Part shown: positions 26,217 to 34,685 of the stretch, one piece after another
Position numbering within the stretch: position 1 is the first letter of the stretch
Layout of the letters: each line of letters begins with the position of its first letter
The notes under the pieces: generated by a model
Seen by the model: the letters and a program-made list of their open reading frames with translations, nothing else
Databases searched by the model: none
What the model was told of the DNA's origin: nothing
Source of the DNA: Halalkalibacter akibai JCM 9157
Lineage (GTDB): Bacteria; Bacillota; Bacilli; Bacillales; Bacillaceae_D
Reading direction: 5' to 3'
Assembly: GCF_000513135.1 (NCBI RefSeq)
Contig: NZ_BAUV01000025.1
Span: 1-64,000 of the forward strand
DNA length: 64,000 bases
Translations under genes and position numbers: made by a program

Positions 26217-27239
26217 ATGGCTCCAAAATTAAGTATCATTGTACCAGTTTATAAAGCTGAAAAATTCATACAGCAATGTATTGACTCTATTCTAAAGCAG
26301 TCTTTTACTGATTTCGAGTTAATACTTATTAACGATGGTTCTCCAGATAACAGCGGTGTTATATTAGATCAATATTTAAATAAAGATAGTCGAGTAAAAG
26401 TAATACATAAAAATAACGAGGGACCAAGTGCTACACGTAATATGGGAATAAAAGCAGCTAAAGGAGAATTTATTGGATTTGTTGATAGTGATGACACATT
26501 AGAAATAAATATGTTAGATAAAATGTATAAAACTGGAGTGAGTTCAAACGCTGATATTGTAGCCTGTGGTTATGTAGAAATAGATGACTCAAACAAGATT
26601 ATTAATCAGGCAATTAGCCCTTTAAATAGTAAACTTTACTTAGAAGGAAATAATATTAAAGAGGAATTAGAATTGTTGTTGAAGAGTAATAAAACTTTAG
26701 GCTACGCTAGTTTATGTAATAAAATTTATAAACGAACATTTTTAATTGAAAATCAGTTACTTCTAAATGAAACCATAAAAATAGCTGAAGATCTATGTTT
26801 TAATATTACTGCGTTTTTAAAAGCAGAACGAGTATGCTCCATTAACGAAGGACTTTATAATTACAGAAGAATTAATACGGAAAGTATAATGAATTCAAAA
26901 GATAAAAATTTTTATCTACATTTATCTGCTCGTAATGAAATTCTAAATACACTAAAAAACAATGGAATCGCTCCGAAAGTATTAATGAAAACTAGAAGAT
27001 ATGAAAATTGTAAAACCATAGCAGATTACCTTAACCAAATTATAGATATAACTAAATCAAAAACATCTATTTCCAAGAAATATCTGATGATAAAAGAAAT
27101 AATTCATGAAGAATATTTTTTGAAGGCAATGAATGATTATGATAACAATTACTTGTTAATGAAAGCTAGGGTAATTGTGAATGTTTTAAAAATTTACTTG
27201 TATATAACACTTATGGCAAAAAAATTAACTAAGACTTGA
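26217..27239 (+). CDS. Glycosyltransferase family 2
   Basis: This 340-aa GT-A enzyme has KLSIIVPVYKAEKFIQQCID near the start, INDGSPDNSGVI (about residues 40-51), GPSATRNMGIKAAKGEFIGF and the metal-binding VDSDDTLE (about 90-97). The ATG at 26217 is used because AAGGTGA lies six bases upstream; the GTG at 26208 is part of that site. It resembles the following gene in its N-terminal half. Confidence 0.85.
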   Translation: MAPKLSIIVPVYKAEKFIQQCIDSILKQSFTDFELILINDGSPDNSGVILDQYLNKDSRVKVIHKNNEGPSATRNMGIKAAKGEFIGFVDSDDTLEINMLDKMYKTGVSSNADIVACGYVEIDDSNKIINQAISPLNSKLYLEGNNIKEELELLLKSNKTLGYASLCNKIYKRTFLIENQLLLNETIKIAEDLCFNITAFLKAERVCSINEGLYNYRRINTESIMNSKDKNFYLHLSARNEILNTLKNNGIAPKVLMKTRRYENCKTIADYLNQIIDITKSKTSISKKYLMIKEIIHEEYFLKAMNDYDNNYLLMKARVIVNVLKIYLYITLMAKKLTKT

Positions 27240-27250
27240 GGTGACTTAGC

Positions 27251-28192
27251 GTGATACCAAAAATATCTATTATTGTTCCTGTTTATAATGTAGAGCTATT
27301 TTTACATAAGTGTATAATCTCTATCTTATCTCAAACATTCAAAGATTTTGAACTTATCCTCATTAACGATGGTTCTACAGATAAAAGTGGTGAAATTTGT
27401 GATGTTTATTCCCAAAAGGACAGCAGAATTAAAGTAATTCATAAAAAAAACGAAGGACAATCAAGTGCAAGAAATAAAGGTTTAGAGATTGCAAGAGGTG
27501 ATTACATAGGATTTGTTGATAGTGATGACTGGATTGAGCAAGATATGTATAAAACTCTTTATGAGTCTTCCATAAAAGCAAATGCGGATATAGCTGTAAT
27601 AGGTTTTAGAGAAGTGAATGAAAAAGGTAATGTTTTATCTGAATATCTCCCTCAGAACCTACTATTAGGAGAAATACTAAAAAAAGCTTATCCTTGGAAT
27701 AAAATCTTTAAAAGAGATTTGTTTTTTAGTAATAATCTAAATTTTATAGAGGGAAGATATTATGAAGATCTTGAGCTTATTCCGAGGTTGTTTGTACACT
27801 CAAAGAAAACTATTGGATTAGATAGTGTAGGTTACAATTATCTAAAAAGAGTAGGTGCAACAACAAGCGCTAGAGATAGTAAGATCTTAGATAATTTATG
27901 GGCATATACAAACATAAAAGATTATCTAATAAAAATGGAATTGTACGATACATACCAGGAGGAATTCGAAAAAGGTTTATTATATTTCAAAGAATATTAT
28001 AGTAATATTCTTTACGATTACCCTACTACCTTTCTACTTAGAAATTCAAATAGAATTATCAATGACTTTAATAAAATAGGTGGTCTTGGAATAAGGGAAT
28101 ATATCTCATTCACCTATAGGCACTTAAACTTTTGTATTAAACGATTAGGATATAAATCATTAATGAAACTTAAAGGAACACTTAATACATGA
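27251..28192 (+). CDS. Glycosyltransferase family 2
   Basis: This 313-aa GT-A enzyme has KISIIVPVYNVELFLHKCI, INDGSTDKSGEICD, GQSSARNKGLEIARGDYIGF and VDSDDWIEQDMY. The GTG start has GAGGTGAC seven bases upstream. It is the last glycosyltransferase before the flippase. The repeat unit made by this operon is probably long and variable, because at least eight glycosyltransferase genes (two now broken) are present. Confidence 0.85.
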   Translation: MIPKISIIVPVYNVELFLHKCIISILSQTFKDFELILINDGSTDKSGEICDVYSQKDSRIKVIHKKNEGQSSARNKGLEIARGDYIGFVDSDDWIEQDMYKTLYESSIKANADIAVIGFREVNEKGNVLSEYLPQNLLLGEILKKAYPWNKIFKRDLFFSNNLNFIEGRYYEDLELIPRLFVHSKKTIGLDSVGYNYLKRVGATTSARDSKILDNLWAYTNIKDYLIKMELYDTYQEEFEKGLLYFKEYYSNILYDYPTTFLLRNSNRIINDFNKIGGLGIREYISFTYRHLNFCIKRLGYKSLMKLKGTLNT

Positions 28193-28219
28193 ATTAGTGA
28201 TAACTCATATATTTTGTTT

Positions 28220-28265
28220 TTACTAGACTTTATAAATTAAGAACTAATTGTATTTAGTCTAGTAA
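28220..28265. other. Inverted repeat before the flippase gene
   Basis: TTACTAGAC (28220-28228) and GTCTAGTAA (28257-28265) form a 9-bp stem with a 28-nt loop in the 112-bp gap after the last glycosyltransferase. No T run follows. It may be a processing or mRNA-stability structure. Confidence 0.5.
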
Positions 28266-28304
28266 TTTAGATTGTTTCTATAGGAAGTTAAGGGGTATTA
28301 CTCT

Positions 28305-29849
28305 ATGAGAACTAATCATTCTATAAAAAATATTACTATAAGTATTCTTTCTCAACTAGTAATGGTGTTTTTGGGATTTTTATCTAGAAAAGTATTTCTT
28401 GATAGTTTAGGAATTGAATACTTAGGAATTAACGGGCTTTTAACCAATGTCTTATCCATGCTTGCGTTAGTAGAAGGCGGTATAGGCTTAAGTATTACTT
28501 ACTATTTATATAAGCCATTAGCTGAAAATGACAAGAAAAAAATCATAGCACTTGTTCAATTATTTAAAAAGGCCTATTTCATTTTATCTATAGTTATATT
28601 AGTCTTGAGTATTTGTCTATATCCCTTATTAGGAACAGTAATGAACGAGTCCGATACTATAAAATTTGTCTCAGTAATTTATTTTTTGTTTATTGCTAAG
28701 AATATGGTTTCTTATCTAAACGCTCACAAATGGTCATTAATTAACGCAGATCAAAGAGGTTATGTATTAGAAAAAGTAAATATTATATTCCAGGTTAGTA
28801 CAAATATTGCTAAGATTATCCTTCTCATTAAGACACAAAACTATATATTATACTTAGCTTTGGAATTATGCCTTTATATAATACAAAATTTGATAAATGG
28901 ACATATAGTAAATAAAAGATACTCATACATCAAGACCAAGAAAAAATATACTATTGACAACGATACTAAAGCCGGTTTGGTCAAAAATGTTAAAGCATTA
29001 TTCTATCATAACATTGGTGGCTTTTTAGTATTTGGAACTGATAATATTCTCATTTCTTCATTCATTAGCATTGCAACTGTAGGATTATATTCTAACTATA
29101 CAATGATCACACAACAATTATCATCATTAGTTAATCCGTTACTAGCTGGAATTGGAGCAAGTGTTGGAAACTTAATTGCTACAGAAAGTAAAGAAAAAAA
29201 TTATAGTATATTTAAAGTTTCCTATTTAATGAATTTCTGGATTTATTCAATTGCTGTTATATTTTTATATAATTTATTAGAACCTTTTATAAGTTGGTGG
29301 CTAGGACAACAATTTCTATTAGACAAGCTTGTCTTTATCATTATATTAATAAACTTCTATTTAACAGGTATGAGGACAGCTATTGCTACTTTTAAAAATA
29401 AAGCTGGATTATTTGTTCAAGATAAGTATGCTCCTTTAATTGAGGGAGGAGTTAATCTTGTGGCATCCTTAATTTTGGTTAAGTATTTGGGGCTTGCAGG
29501 CATACTACTTGGTACAACTATAAGTACTATAGCGACTATATTTTGGACACAGCCTTTGATAGTTTATAAAAATATATTTGTTAAACCTGTTTGGTCATAC
29601 TTTCTTAGGTATGTCTTTTATTTAGTATTAACACTAATAGTTTGCTATATTACTACTTTAATTTGTGAGGTTCTTATTAAACATAACGGCTTTATTGACC
29701 TAGTTTTTAAAGGACTAATTAGTATTAGTATTCCGAGTATTATTTACTTATTGATTTTTTATAGAAGTGATGAATTTAAATATCTCTACAAATTTATCAC
29801 GTCACGGTTTAAAATTAAATTAAAGTCAACTAATCAAAGAGCTGGTTGA
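28305..29849 (+). CDS. Wzx/MATE-type polysaccharide flippase (EpsK-like)
   Basis: This 514-aa integral membrane protein has about twelve to fourteen helices. Its start NITISILSQLVMVFLGFLSR and KVFLDSLGIEYLGINGL resembles polysaccharide exporters of the EpsK/Wzx type (MOP superfamily). It moves the lipid-linked repeat unit across the membrane for polymerisation by the EpsG-like protein. In B. subtilis epsK lies between epsJ and epsL; here the flippase lies at the end of the glycosyltransferase cassette. AAGGGG lies about ten bases before the ATG. Confidence 0.88.
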   Translation: MRTNHSIKNITISILSQLVMVFLGFLSRKVFLDSLGIEYLGINGLLTNVLSMLALVEGGIGLSITYYLYKPLAENDKKKIIALVQLFKKAYFILSIVILVLSICLYPLLGTVMNESDTIKFVSVIYFLFIAKNMVSYLNAHKWSLINADQRGYVLEKVNIIFQVSTNIAKIILLIKTQNYILYLALELCLYIIQNLINGHIVNKRYSYIKTKKKYTIDNDTKAGLVKNVKALFYHNIGGFLVFGTDNILISSFISIATVGLYSNYTMITQQLSSLVNPLLAGIGASVGNLIATESKEKNYSIFKVSYLMNFWIYSIAVIFLYNLLEPFISWWLGQQFLLDKLVFIIILINFYLTGMRTAIATFKNKAGLFVQDKYAPLIEGGVNLVASLILVKYLGLAGILLGTTISTIATIFWTQPLIVYKNIFVKPVWSYFLRYVFYLVLTLIVCYITTLICEVLIKHNGFIDLVFKGLISISIPSIIYLLIFYRSDEFKYLYKFITSRFKIKLKSTNQRAG

Positions 29850-29943
29850 ATTAACTAAATGTCCATTAACGTTTATTTAACTTAACTATATCGAGTATTC
29901 TTAAAATTAATTATTATAATTAATGTTGTAAAGGATGTAAAGG

Positions 29944-30984
29944 ATGAGCAAAAGATTCGAGACAATTGATATTGTAAAAGGCATTACAATTTTATTAGTA
30001 GTTGCTGGGCATGCAGGAGTACCTTCAGAAATTAATGATTTCTTTAGAAACTTTCGTATGCCTTTATTTTTTTTAGTGACAGGTTTTTTATTTAGTGCTT
30101 ATAAATTTGAAAACGTTAGTAACTTGATTAATAATCGCTTTTGGACGTTAATAGTTCCTTACGTAACAGCAGGTATTTTCACCTTTTTTTTTCTCTTTAG
30201 CCTTTCCTTTCTGGGGCGCGATAAGCCGTTATTAACTGAGCATATAAAAGGAATTGCAATAGGTAACGGAGAGTATCTATCAAACATTCCATTATGGTTT
30301 TTAACGTGTTTATTTAGTACACAAATTATATTCTATATATTCATGAAAAGCATTCAGTCAACAACAGTTTTTTTTCAATGGATTATAGTTTTCACGCTAG
30401 GTACAATAGGTGTCTTTTTAGGGGAGATCCAGCACTTGCCTTGGGGGATAGACGTTGCTCTTGTTGCTCAACCTTTTTTGTTCATGGGTTATAAGCTTAA
30501 AGATTTAAAAGTTCTTGAGAAAAATTGGAAAATTTTCAGTCTATCTTTTATTAGTATATTTTTAATATTTTTGATCTCAGTCAATCTAAACTCCTTAATT
30601 GACATGAATAACAGAGTTTACGGAAATATTATACTTTTTTATATTGGGGGCTTTACTGGAAGTATCTTAGTTATTAAATTTTGTGAATTAATGATCTCTT
30701 TTCGTTCTACTGTTCGATTTCTTACATACATAGGAAAGGAATCATTAGTTATTTTAACTTTTCATATGCAATTTTCATTTACAGTCGTTGTAATTTTATA
30801 TGACTTAATATTTGGGGAATTCCCAGCATGGTATACAATCTTTACATTGGGTGTAACTATTTGTATATTAGTTAGTGTAATTACTGGAAAATTTCCGTAT
30901 TTAAATATTATCATTAAAGGTAAAAAACCTGATCTAAAAAGGTTAAGTTCTAGTATGTTATCATTTAAACAAAACGTTAATTAA
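29944..30984 (+). CDS. Acyltransferase family 3 membrane protein
   Basis: This 346-aa membrane acyltransferase opens with ETIDIVKGITILLVVAGHAG (residues 6-25), whose His is the conserved catalytic residue of the family, followed by FRMPLFFLVTGFLF. About ten helices follow. It probably O-acetylates or O-succinylates the polysaccharide. AAGGATGTAAAGG precedes the ATG. It is the last recognisable gene of the exopolysaccharide operon; DNA after it is decayed. Confidence 0.85.
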   Translation: MSKRFETIDIVKGITILLVVAGHAGVPSEINDFFRNFRMPLFFLVTGFLFSAYKFENVSNLINNRFWTLIVPYVTAGIFTFFFLFSLSFLGRDKPLLTEHIKGIAIGNGEYLSNIPLWFLTCLFSTQIIFYIFMKSIQSTTVFFQWIIVFTLGTIGVFLGEIQHLPWGIDVALVAQPFLFMGYKLKDLKVLEKNWKIFSLSFISIFLIFLISVNLNSLIDMNNRVYGNIILFYIGGFTGSILVIKFCELMISFRSTVRFLTYIGKESLVILTFHMQFSFTVVVILYDLIFGEFPAWYTIFTLGVTICILVSVITGKFPYLNIIIKGKKPDLKRLSSSMLSFKQNVN

Positions 30985-31372
30985 AGTGATAGTAAGTATT
31001 TGGGTAGATTAAGTATAATTATTAAAATTTAAGTTTTCGTAATATCCATTAAAAAAGGGGAATTAATATAGTTATTAACCATAAGAGTTAATTGTGAATC
31101 GGCTAAACTGAACTAGACAAAATTAAGGTTAAGTAGATTTTAGATAATATAATTTGAAGTGAATTTACGATGAGTAAAGGAAACAACAATCATTTACTGA
31201 TAAGAGTCTAAAGACAGATTTGTGTAGCCTTATAAAACGGTACACCTTGAAAAGAGATTATTTGTGAATATGACCTTGCTTCTTCTCCTCTAGATAAATT
31301 GGAAGGTATGTGCCAGACCTCCTCTTCAGTCAAAATTTACATCTGAATAAAAGGAGTTATTGGAACTTATAA

Positions 31373-31447
31373 AATGTATGCAATAAGCAATTAGAATTGG
31401 AGAATGACCGTTTAAAGCAAGCCGTGCTGATACTTGGAAGAAAATAA
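31373..31447 (+). pseudogene. IS3-family transposase (OrfA) remnant
   Basis: The 24-residue stretch NKQLELENDRLKQAVLILGR followed by a Lys and a stop matches the C-terminal end of IS3-family OrfA proteins (usually LKMENDILKQAALIMGRK or similar). Nothing upstream forms a proper reading frame. The whole gap 30985-31695 is otherwise AT-rich and broken by stops, and I see no intact gene or inverted ends. It marks an old insertion between the eps operon and the lasso cluster. Confidence 0.6.
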
Positions 31448-31695
31448 ATGTAATTAAGAATAGCAACACGTACTTAATATCACAAGAGGTTATTCTTCTG
31501 AATAAGAGAATGTCAGATCAAATTACTATTGTATGTATATTACTCTCTTACCTTATAAAGATTATTCATATAAATTTATCGGAAACGATAGGACTCGTAA
31601 ATTAAAAAGGAATTTACAAGAGTGGAAAGGCTTTCTCTATACTTCGGATTTACCTGGATAATGAAAGTATAGGGAAATATATAAATTATAAAAGT

Positions 31696-31735
31696 AGAGA
31701 TATTTTCAATAATGAAATATCTCTTTTTCTTTTTT
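31696..31735 (+). terminator. Intrinsic terminator before the prepilin-like gene
   Basis: AGAGATATTT (31696-31705) pairs with AAATATCTCT (31715-31724) and is followed by TTTTCTTTTTT. It closes off transcription arriving from the eps side. Confidence 0.85.
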
Positions 31736-31760
31736 GAGACTAAGAACAAGGAGGAGTCAT

Positions 31761-32302
31761 TTGAAAAAAAAAGGAACAACCCTCATTGAACTACTAGTTG
31801 CTTTATCAAGTATTACTGTTGTGCTGTTGTTATTTATCCCACTTGCTAGTAAGTTAACAACCACAACGGATGAAGCAATAACCACAACAAGTTTTTCTAA
31901 TATTGAATCTGCCTTACTAGATTTAAACTAGACAATGGGTCATTACCTATTGGAACTAAACTTCTAGAGGAAGAACTATCTAGTGACACAAAAAATGCTT
32001 TGGTAAAAAAACTAGAATTACATTTCGAACTAAGTGAAGATGAATTGTCTAAAGCCATGGACGAGATTATGGGGCATTTACATAATGTCGATATAAATAA
32101 GATGGAAGAGTATATTCAGGGGGATGCCTTGCTGGATGAATTTTTTATAATTGAGGAGGCTGCACCCTATTTATCAGGCTGCATCATTAGTTTAAAAACT
32201 ACGAATTTTTCTGATTTAGATGTAAATGATATTGTCATTCTTCAAGAAAATAATTGTTTGTCTATTAATAATAATGAACACTTATTTGATTTTGACGAAT
32301 AA
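31761..32302 (+). pseudogene. Frameshifted prepilin-like (type IV pilin N-terminus) gene
   Basis: AAGGAGGAGTCA precedes a TTG (31761) that opens MKKKGTTLIELLVALSSI, a type IV prepilin signal: basic start, Gly before the cleavage point, Glu at +5, hydrophobic helix. The frame ends at TAG 31929-31931 after SALLDLN. A second frame continues without a start from DNGSLPIGTKLLEEELSSDT to 32302. Adding one base after AACTA would give a continuous protein of about 180 aa with LNYDNGSLP at the joint. ComG-type pseudopilins share this head, but I cannot assign the tail. Confidence 0.75.
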
Positions 32303-32348
32303 TGCTAAATTTCTTATAAGTATTTGACGAAATATTACTTTCAAGTGA

Positions 32349-32376
32349 TTGACAGAGCAAAATAATCGTGTAAAAT
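32349..32376 (+). promoter_or_regulatory. Lasso cluster promoter
   Basis: TTGACA (32349-32354), a 16-bp spacer and TAAAAT (32371-32376) form a strong sigma-A promoter with the same hexamers as the eps promoter. Transcription would start near 32383, about 116 nt before the first cyclase gene. Confidence 0.8.
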
Positions 32377-32387
32377 AAAAATATAAT

Positions 32388-32403
32388 GTTCTTTAAAAAG
32401 AAC
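32388..32403. promoter_or_regulatory. SinR operator palindrome at the lasso promoter
   Basis: GTTCTTT (32388-32394), AA, AAAGAAC (32397-32403): the same two perfect GTTCTYT half-sites, with the same 2-bp gap, as at 7685-7700. It covers roughly +6 to +21 of the transcript. An extra AAGAAC follows at 32404-32409. Confidence 0.82.
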
Positions 32404-32457
32404 AAGAACAAGGTGCATTTATAAATAAGTTTGAAATCTAATTTTTTTATCAAATTC

Positions 32458-32473
32458 GTTCTTAATAAAGAAT
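32458..32473. promoter_or_regulatory. Second, imperfect SinR-like palindrome in the lasso leader
   Basis: GTTCTTA-AT-AAAGAAT has the 7-2-7 layout with one mismatch in each half. It lies 54 bp downstream of the first palindrome and 25 bp before the first cyclase start, mirroring the paired arrangement in the eps leader. Confidence 0.6.
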
Positions 32474-32498
32474 TTAATTTACTGGGAGGATGAATACA

Positions 32499-34428
32499 TT
32501 GAGTGCAATTGCTGGAATTTATCATAGAGATAAATCACCTGTTCCTACCGAGCATTCGAATATGATTATGGGACCGCTGAACCAGTTTCCAGCTGATTAT
32601 ATTCAAACTTGGAGAGATGATAATATTTTTCTAGGCTGCCATGCTCAATGGATTACTCCAGAATCTGTAGGTGAAGTATTACCTTATTATGATCATGAAA
32701 GAAAATTAGCTATTACGGCTGATGCTATAATTGATAACCGGCAAGAGTTATTTGAAAAACTTCAAATAAGACGCTCATAAACGAAAACTAATGTCAGATA
32801 GTGAACTCATTCTTCTTTCATACTTTAAATGGAAGGAAGATTGCCCTAAGTTTTTAGTCGGTGATTTTGCTTTTATGATTTGGGATAAAAATGCACAGAA
32901 AATGTTTGGAGCAAGGGATTATTCAGGTTATAGGACTCTTTATTATTATAGCCAACAAGGTGATTTTGCTTTTTGCACTACTATAGAAGGTTTACTAAAA
33001 TTACCCTACATAGAAAAGAAAATAAATCAAGATTGGTTTACAGAATATTTAGCAATTGGTGGGATGATGGATACACTAGACGGTATAAGTACACCTTATA
33101 AATTTATTAATCAGATTCCACCAGCTCATAGTATCTCAATAACTAAAGACACAGTAAGTACAAATAAGTATATTACATTAAAATCATTAAAACCAATAAG
33201 ATATAAATCTGATGATGAATATGTTGAACATTTTAAAGAAATTTTTGAAGAAGCTGTTACAGATCGTCTTAGGTCGAATAAAAAAATAGGATCGCAACTA
33301 AGTGGAGGTCTTGACTCAGGAGCGGTTGCTAGTTTTGCAGCTAGGTACTTAAAAAGTCAAAATAAGAATTTAGATACGTTTAGCTATATCCCGCCATCAG
33401 ATTTTAAAGATTTTACTCCAAAAAACTTAATGGCAGATGAGAGACCTTTTATAAAATCAACTATACAATACATTGGAAATATAAAAGATCATTATTTTGA
33501 TTTCTCGGATAGAAGTTCATACTCCGAAATTAATGAACTCTTAGACATTATTGAATTTCCCTATAAATTTCATGAAAACTCTTTTTGGTTAAAGGGGATT
33601 TTTGAAGCTGCAAATGAGAAAGGGATAGGGATATTACTTAATGGTGATCGTGGGAATTTTAATGTATCTTGGGGAAATGCTCTCTACCATTATTCTTCTT
33701 TATTAAAAAAGATAAAATGGTTTCGTCTTTTTGAGGAACTAAACTATTATAGTAAAAACGTAGGTGGACCTAGGCTAAGGAGAATACCTCTTATAGCAAA
33801 AATTGCGTACCCCTTTTTAGCGGGAAAACAACCAATGTATGATAATAATTTTATAAATCCCGAACTCAAGAAAAATACAAACGTACTAAACAAATTAACC
33901 AGTTTTGATATAAATGAAAGTGGTAGTTTTAAAACTAAAGACATTAATCGATTAAGATTAATGCACCTAGAAGACCTTGTTCCTTGGAACTCTGGTAATA
34001 CACTAAATTGTAAGCTCTCTTTAAGGCATAGTCTTTGGAAACGTGATCCAACTCATGATTTACGAGTGATACGTTATTGTTTATCGATCCCTGATGATCA
34101 ATTTGTTCAAAAAGGGTTGGATAGAGCGTTGATTCGAAGGGCTACAAAAAACTATTTACCCGATAAAGTTAGGTTGAATCAACGAATTCGTGGTGTGCAA
34201 TCAGCAGATTGGGTACACAGGATGGATAAGGAATCGGATAAATTAATCTCTGAACTTAACATGATTCTAAAGGATGAAAGACTTCTTACATTAGTAAATA
34301 AAAATAAACTGGAAGATGCTTTGCACATAGTTAAAAATGAAGGATTTAAGACAGATGATTTTACAAATCCAAATTATACTATTCTAATGCGGTGTTTAAT
34401 AATTAGTAGATTCTTAAAAAAATTTTAA
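32499..34428 (+). pseudogene. Lasso peptide cyclase C1 (asparagine synthetase-like), frameshifted
   Basis: The TTG at 32499 (GGGAGGA eight bases upstream) starts MSAIAGIYHRD; residue 2 is Ser, not the glutaminase Cys of true asparagine synthetases. The first frame ends at TAA 32778 after LQIRRS. The other frame continues MSDSELILLSYF to the end, with the ATP-pyrophosphatase loop SQLSGGLDSGAVASFAARY. Skipping one base at about 32778 gives LQIRRSKRKLMSDSE, which lines up residue for residue with LQVNRNVRKTMPDSQ in the intact paralogue C2. Repaired, it would be a roughly 640-aa ATP-dependent macrolactam-forming cyclase. Confidence 0.85.
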
Positions 34429-34446
34429 TTGAAGGGAGGTGACAGT

Positions 34447-34584
34447 ATGAAAAGAGAATGGAAAAATATCGAGTTGAAAATGCTAGATGTAGATATGACT
34501 TTTGCTAATCCTTTGGGCACTCATTATGATGCAGATCAAACGGAAAATCTTCCAATTAACGAACATTCTAAATATGTCTCATAA
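34447..34584 (+). CDS. Lasso peptide precursor A1
   Basis: This 45-aa precursor is too short for routine calling, but GAAGGGAGGTGACAGT precedes its ATG. The leader MKREWKNIELKMLDVDMTF has the paeninodin-type W-K..LE.LDV pattern and the essential Thr at the -2 position (T18). The core would start at A20. Nine residues later comes Asp28, giving an Ala1-Asp9 macrolactam ring (ANPLGTHYD). The 17-residue tail ends in Ser, the residue phosphorylated in paeninodin-type peptides. It sits directly after cyclase C1. A strong stem-loop follows. No Cys is present. Confidence 0.88.
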   Translation: MKREWKNIELKMLDVDMTFANPLGTHYDADQTENLPINEHSKYVS

Positions 34585-34591
34585 CCTAAGC

Positions 34592-34627
34592 TTTTACGAA
34601 CCACTATACTTTTAGTGGTTCGTAAAA
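34592..34627 (+). other. Stem-loop after precursor A1
   Basis: TTTTACGAACCAC (34592-34604) and GTGGTTCGTAAAA (34615-34627) form a perfect 13-bp stem. A bases, not T, follow on the + strand, so it is a stability or processing element rather than a clean terminator. Confidence 0.75.
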
Positions 34628-34685
34628 AAAAGACTACAAAACAATTCTTGATTATTTATAATTACGTCTAAAGGAAAGGGAAAGC

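Noticed and set aside
34592-34627. Intrinsic terminator after precursor A1
   Set aside because: The stem is strong, but the + strand continues with A residues, and on the minus strand there is no gene to terminate and no T run after the stem.
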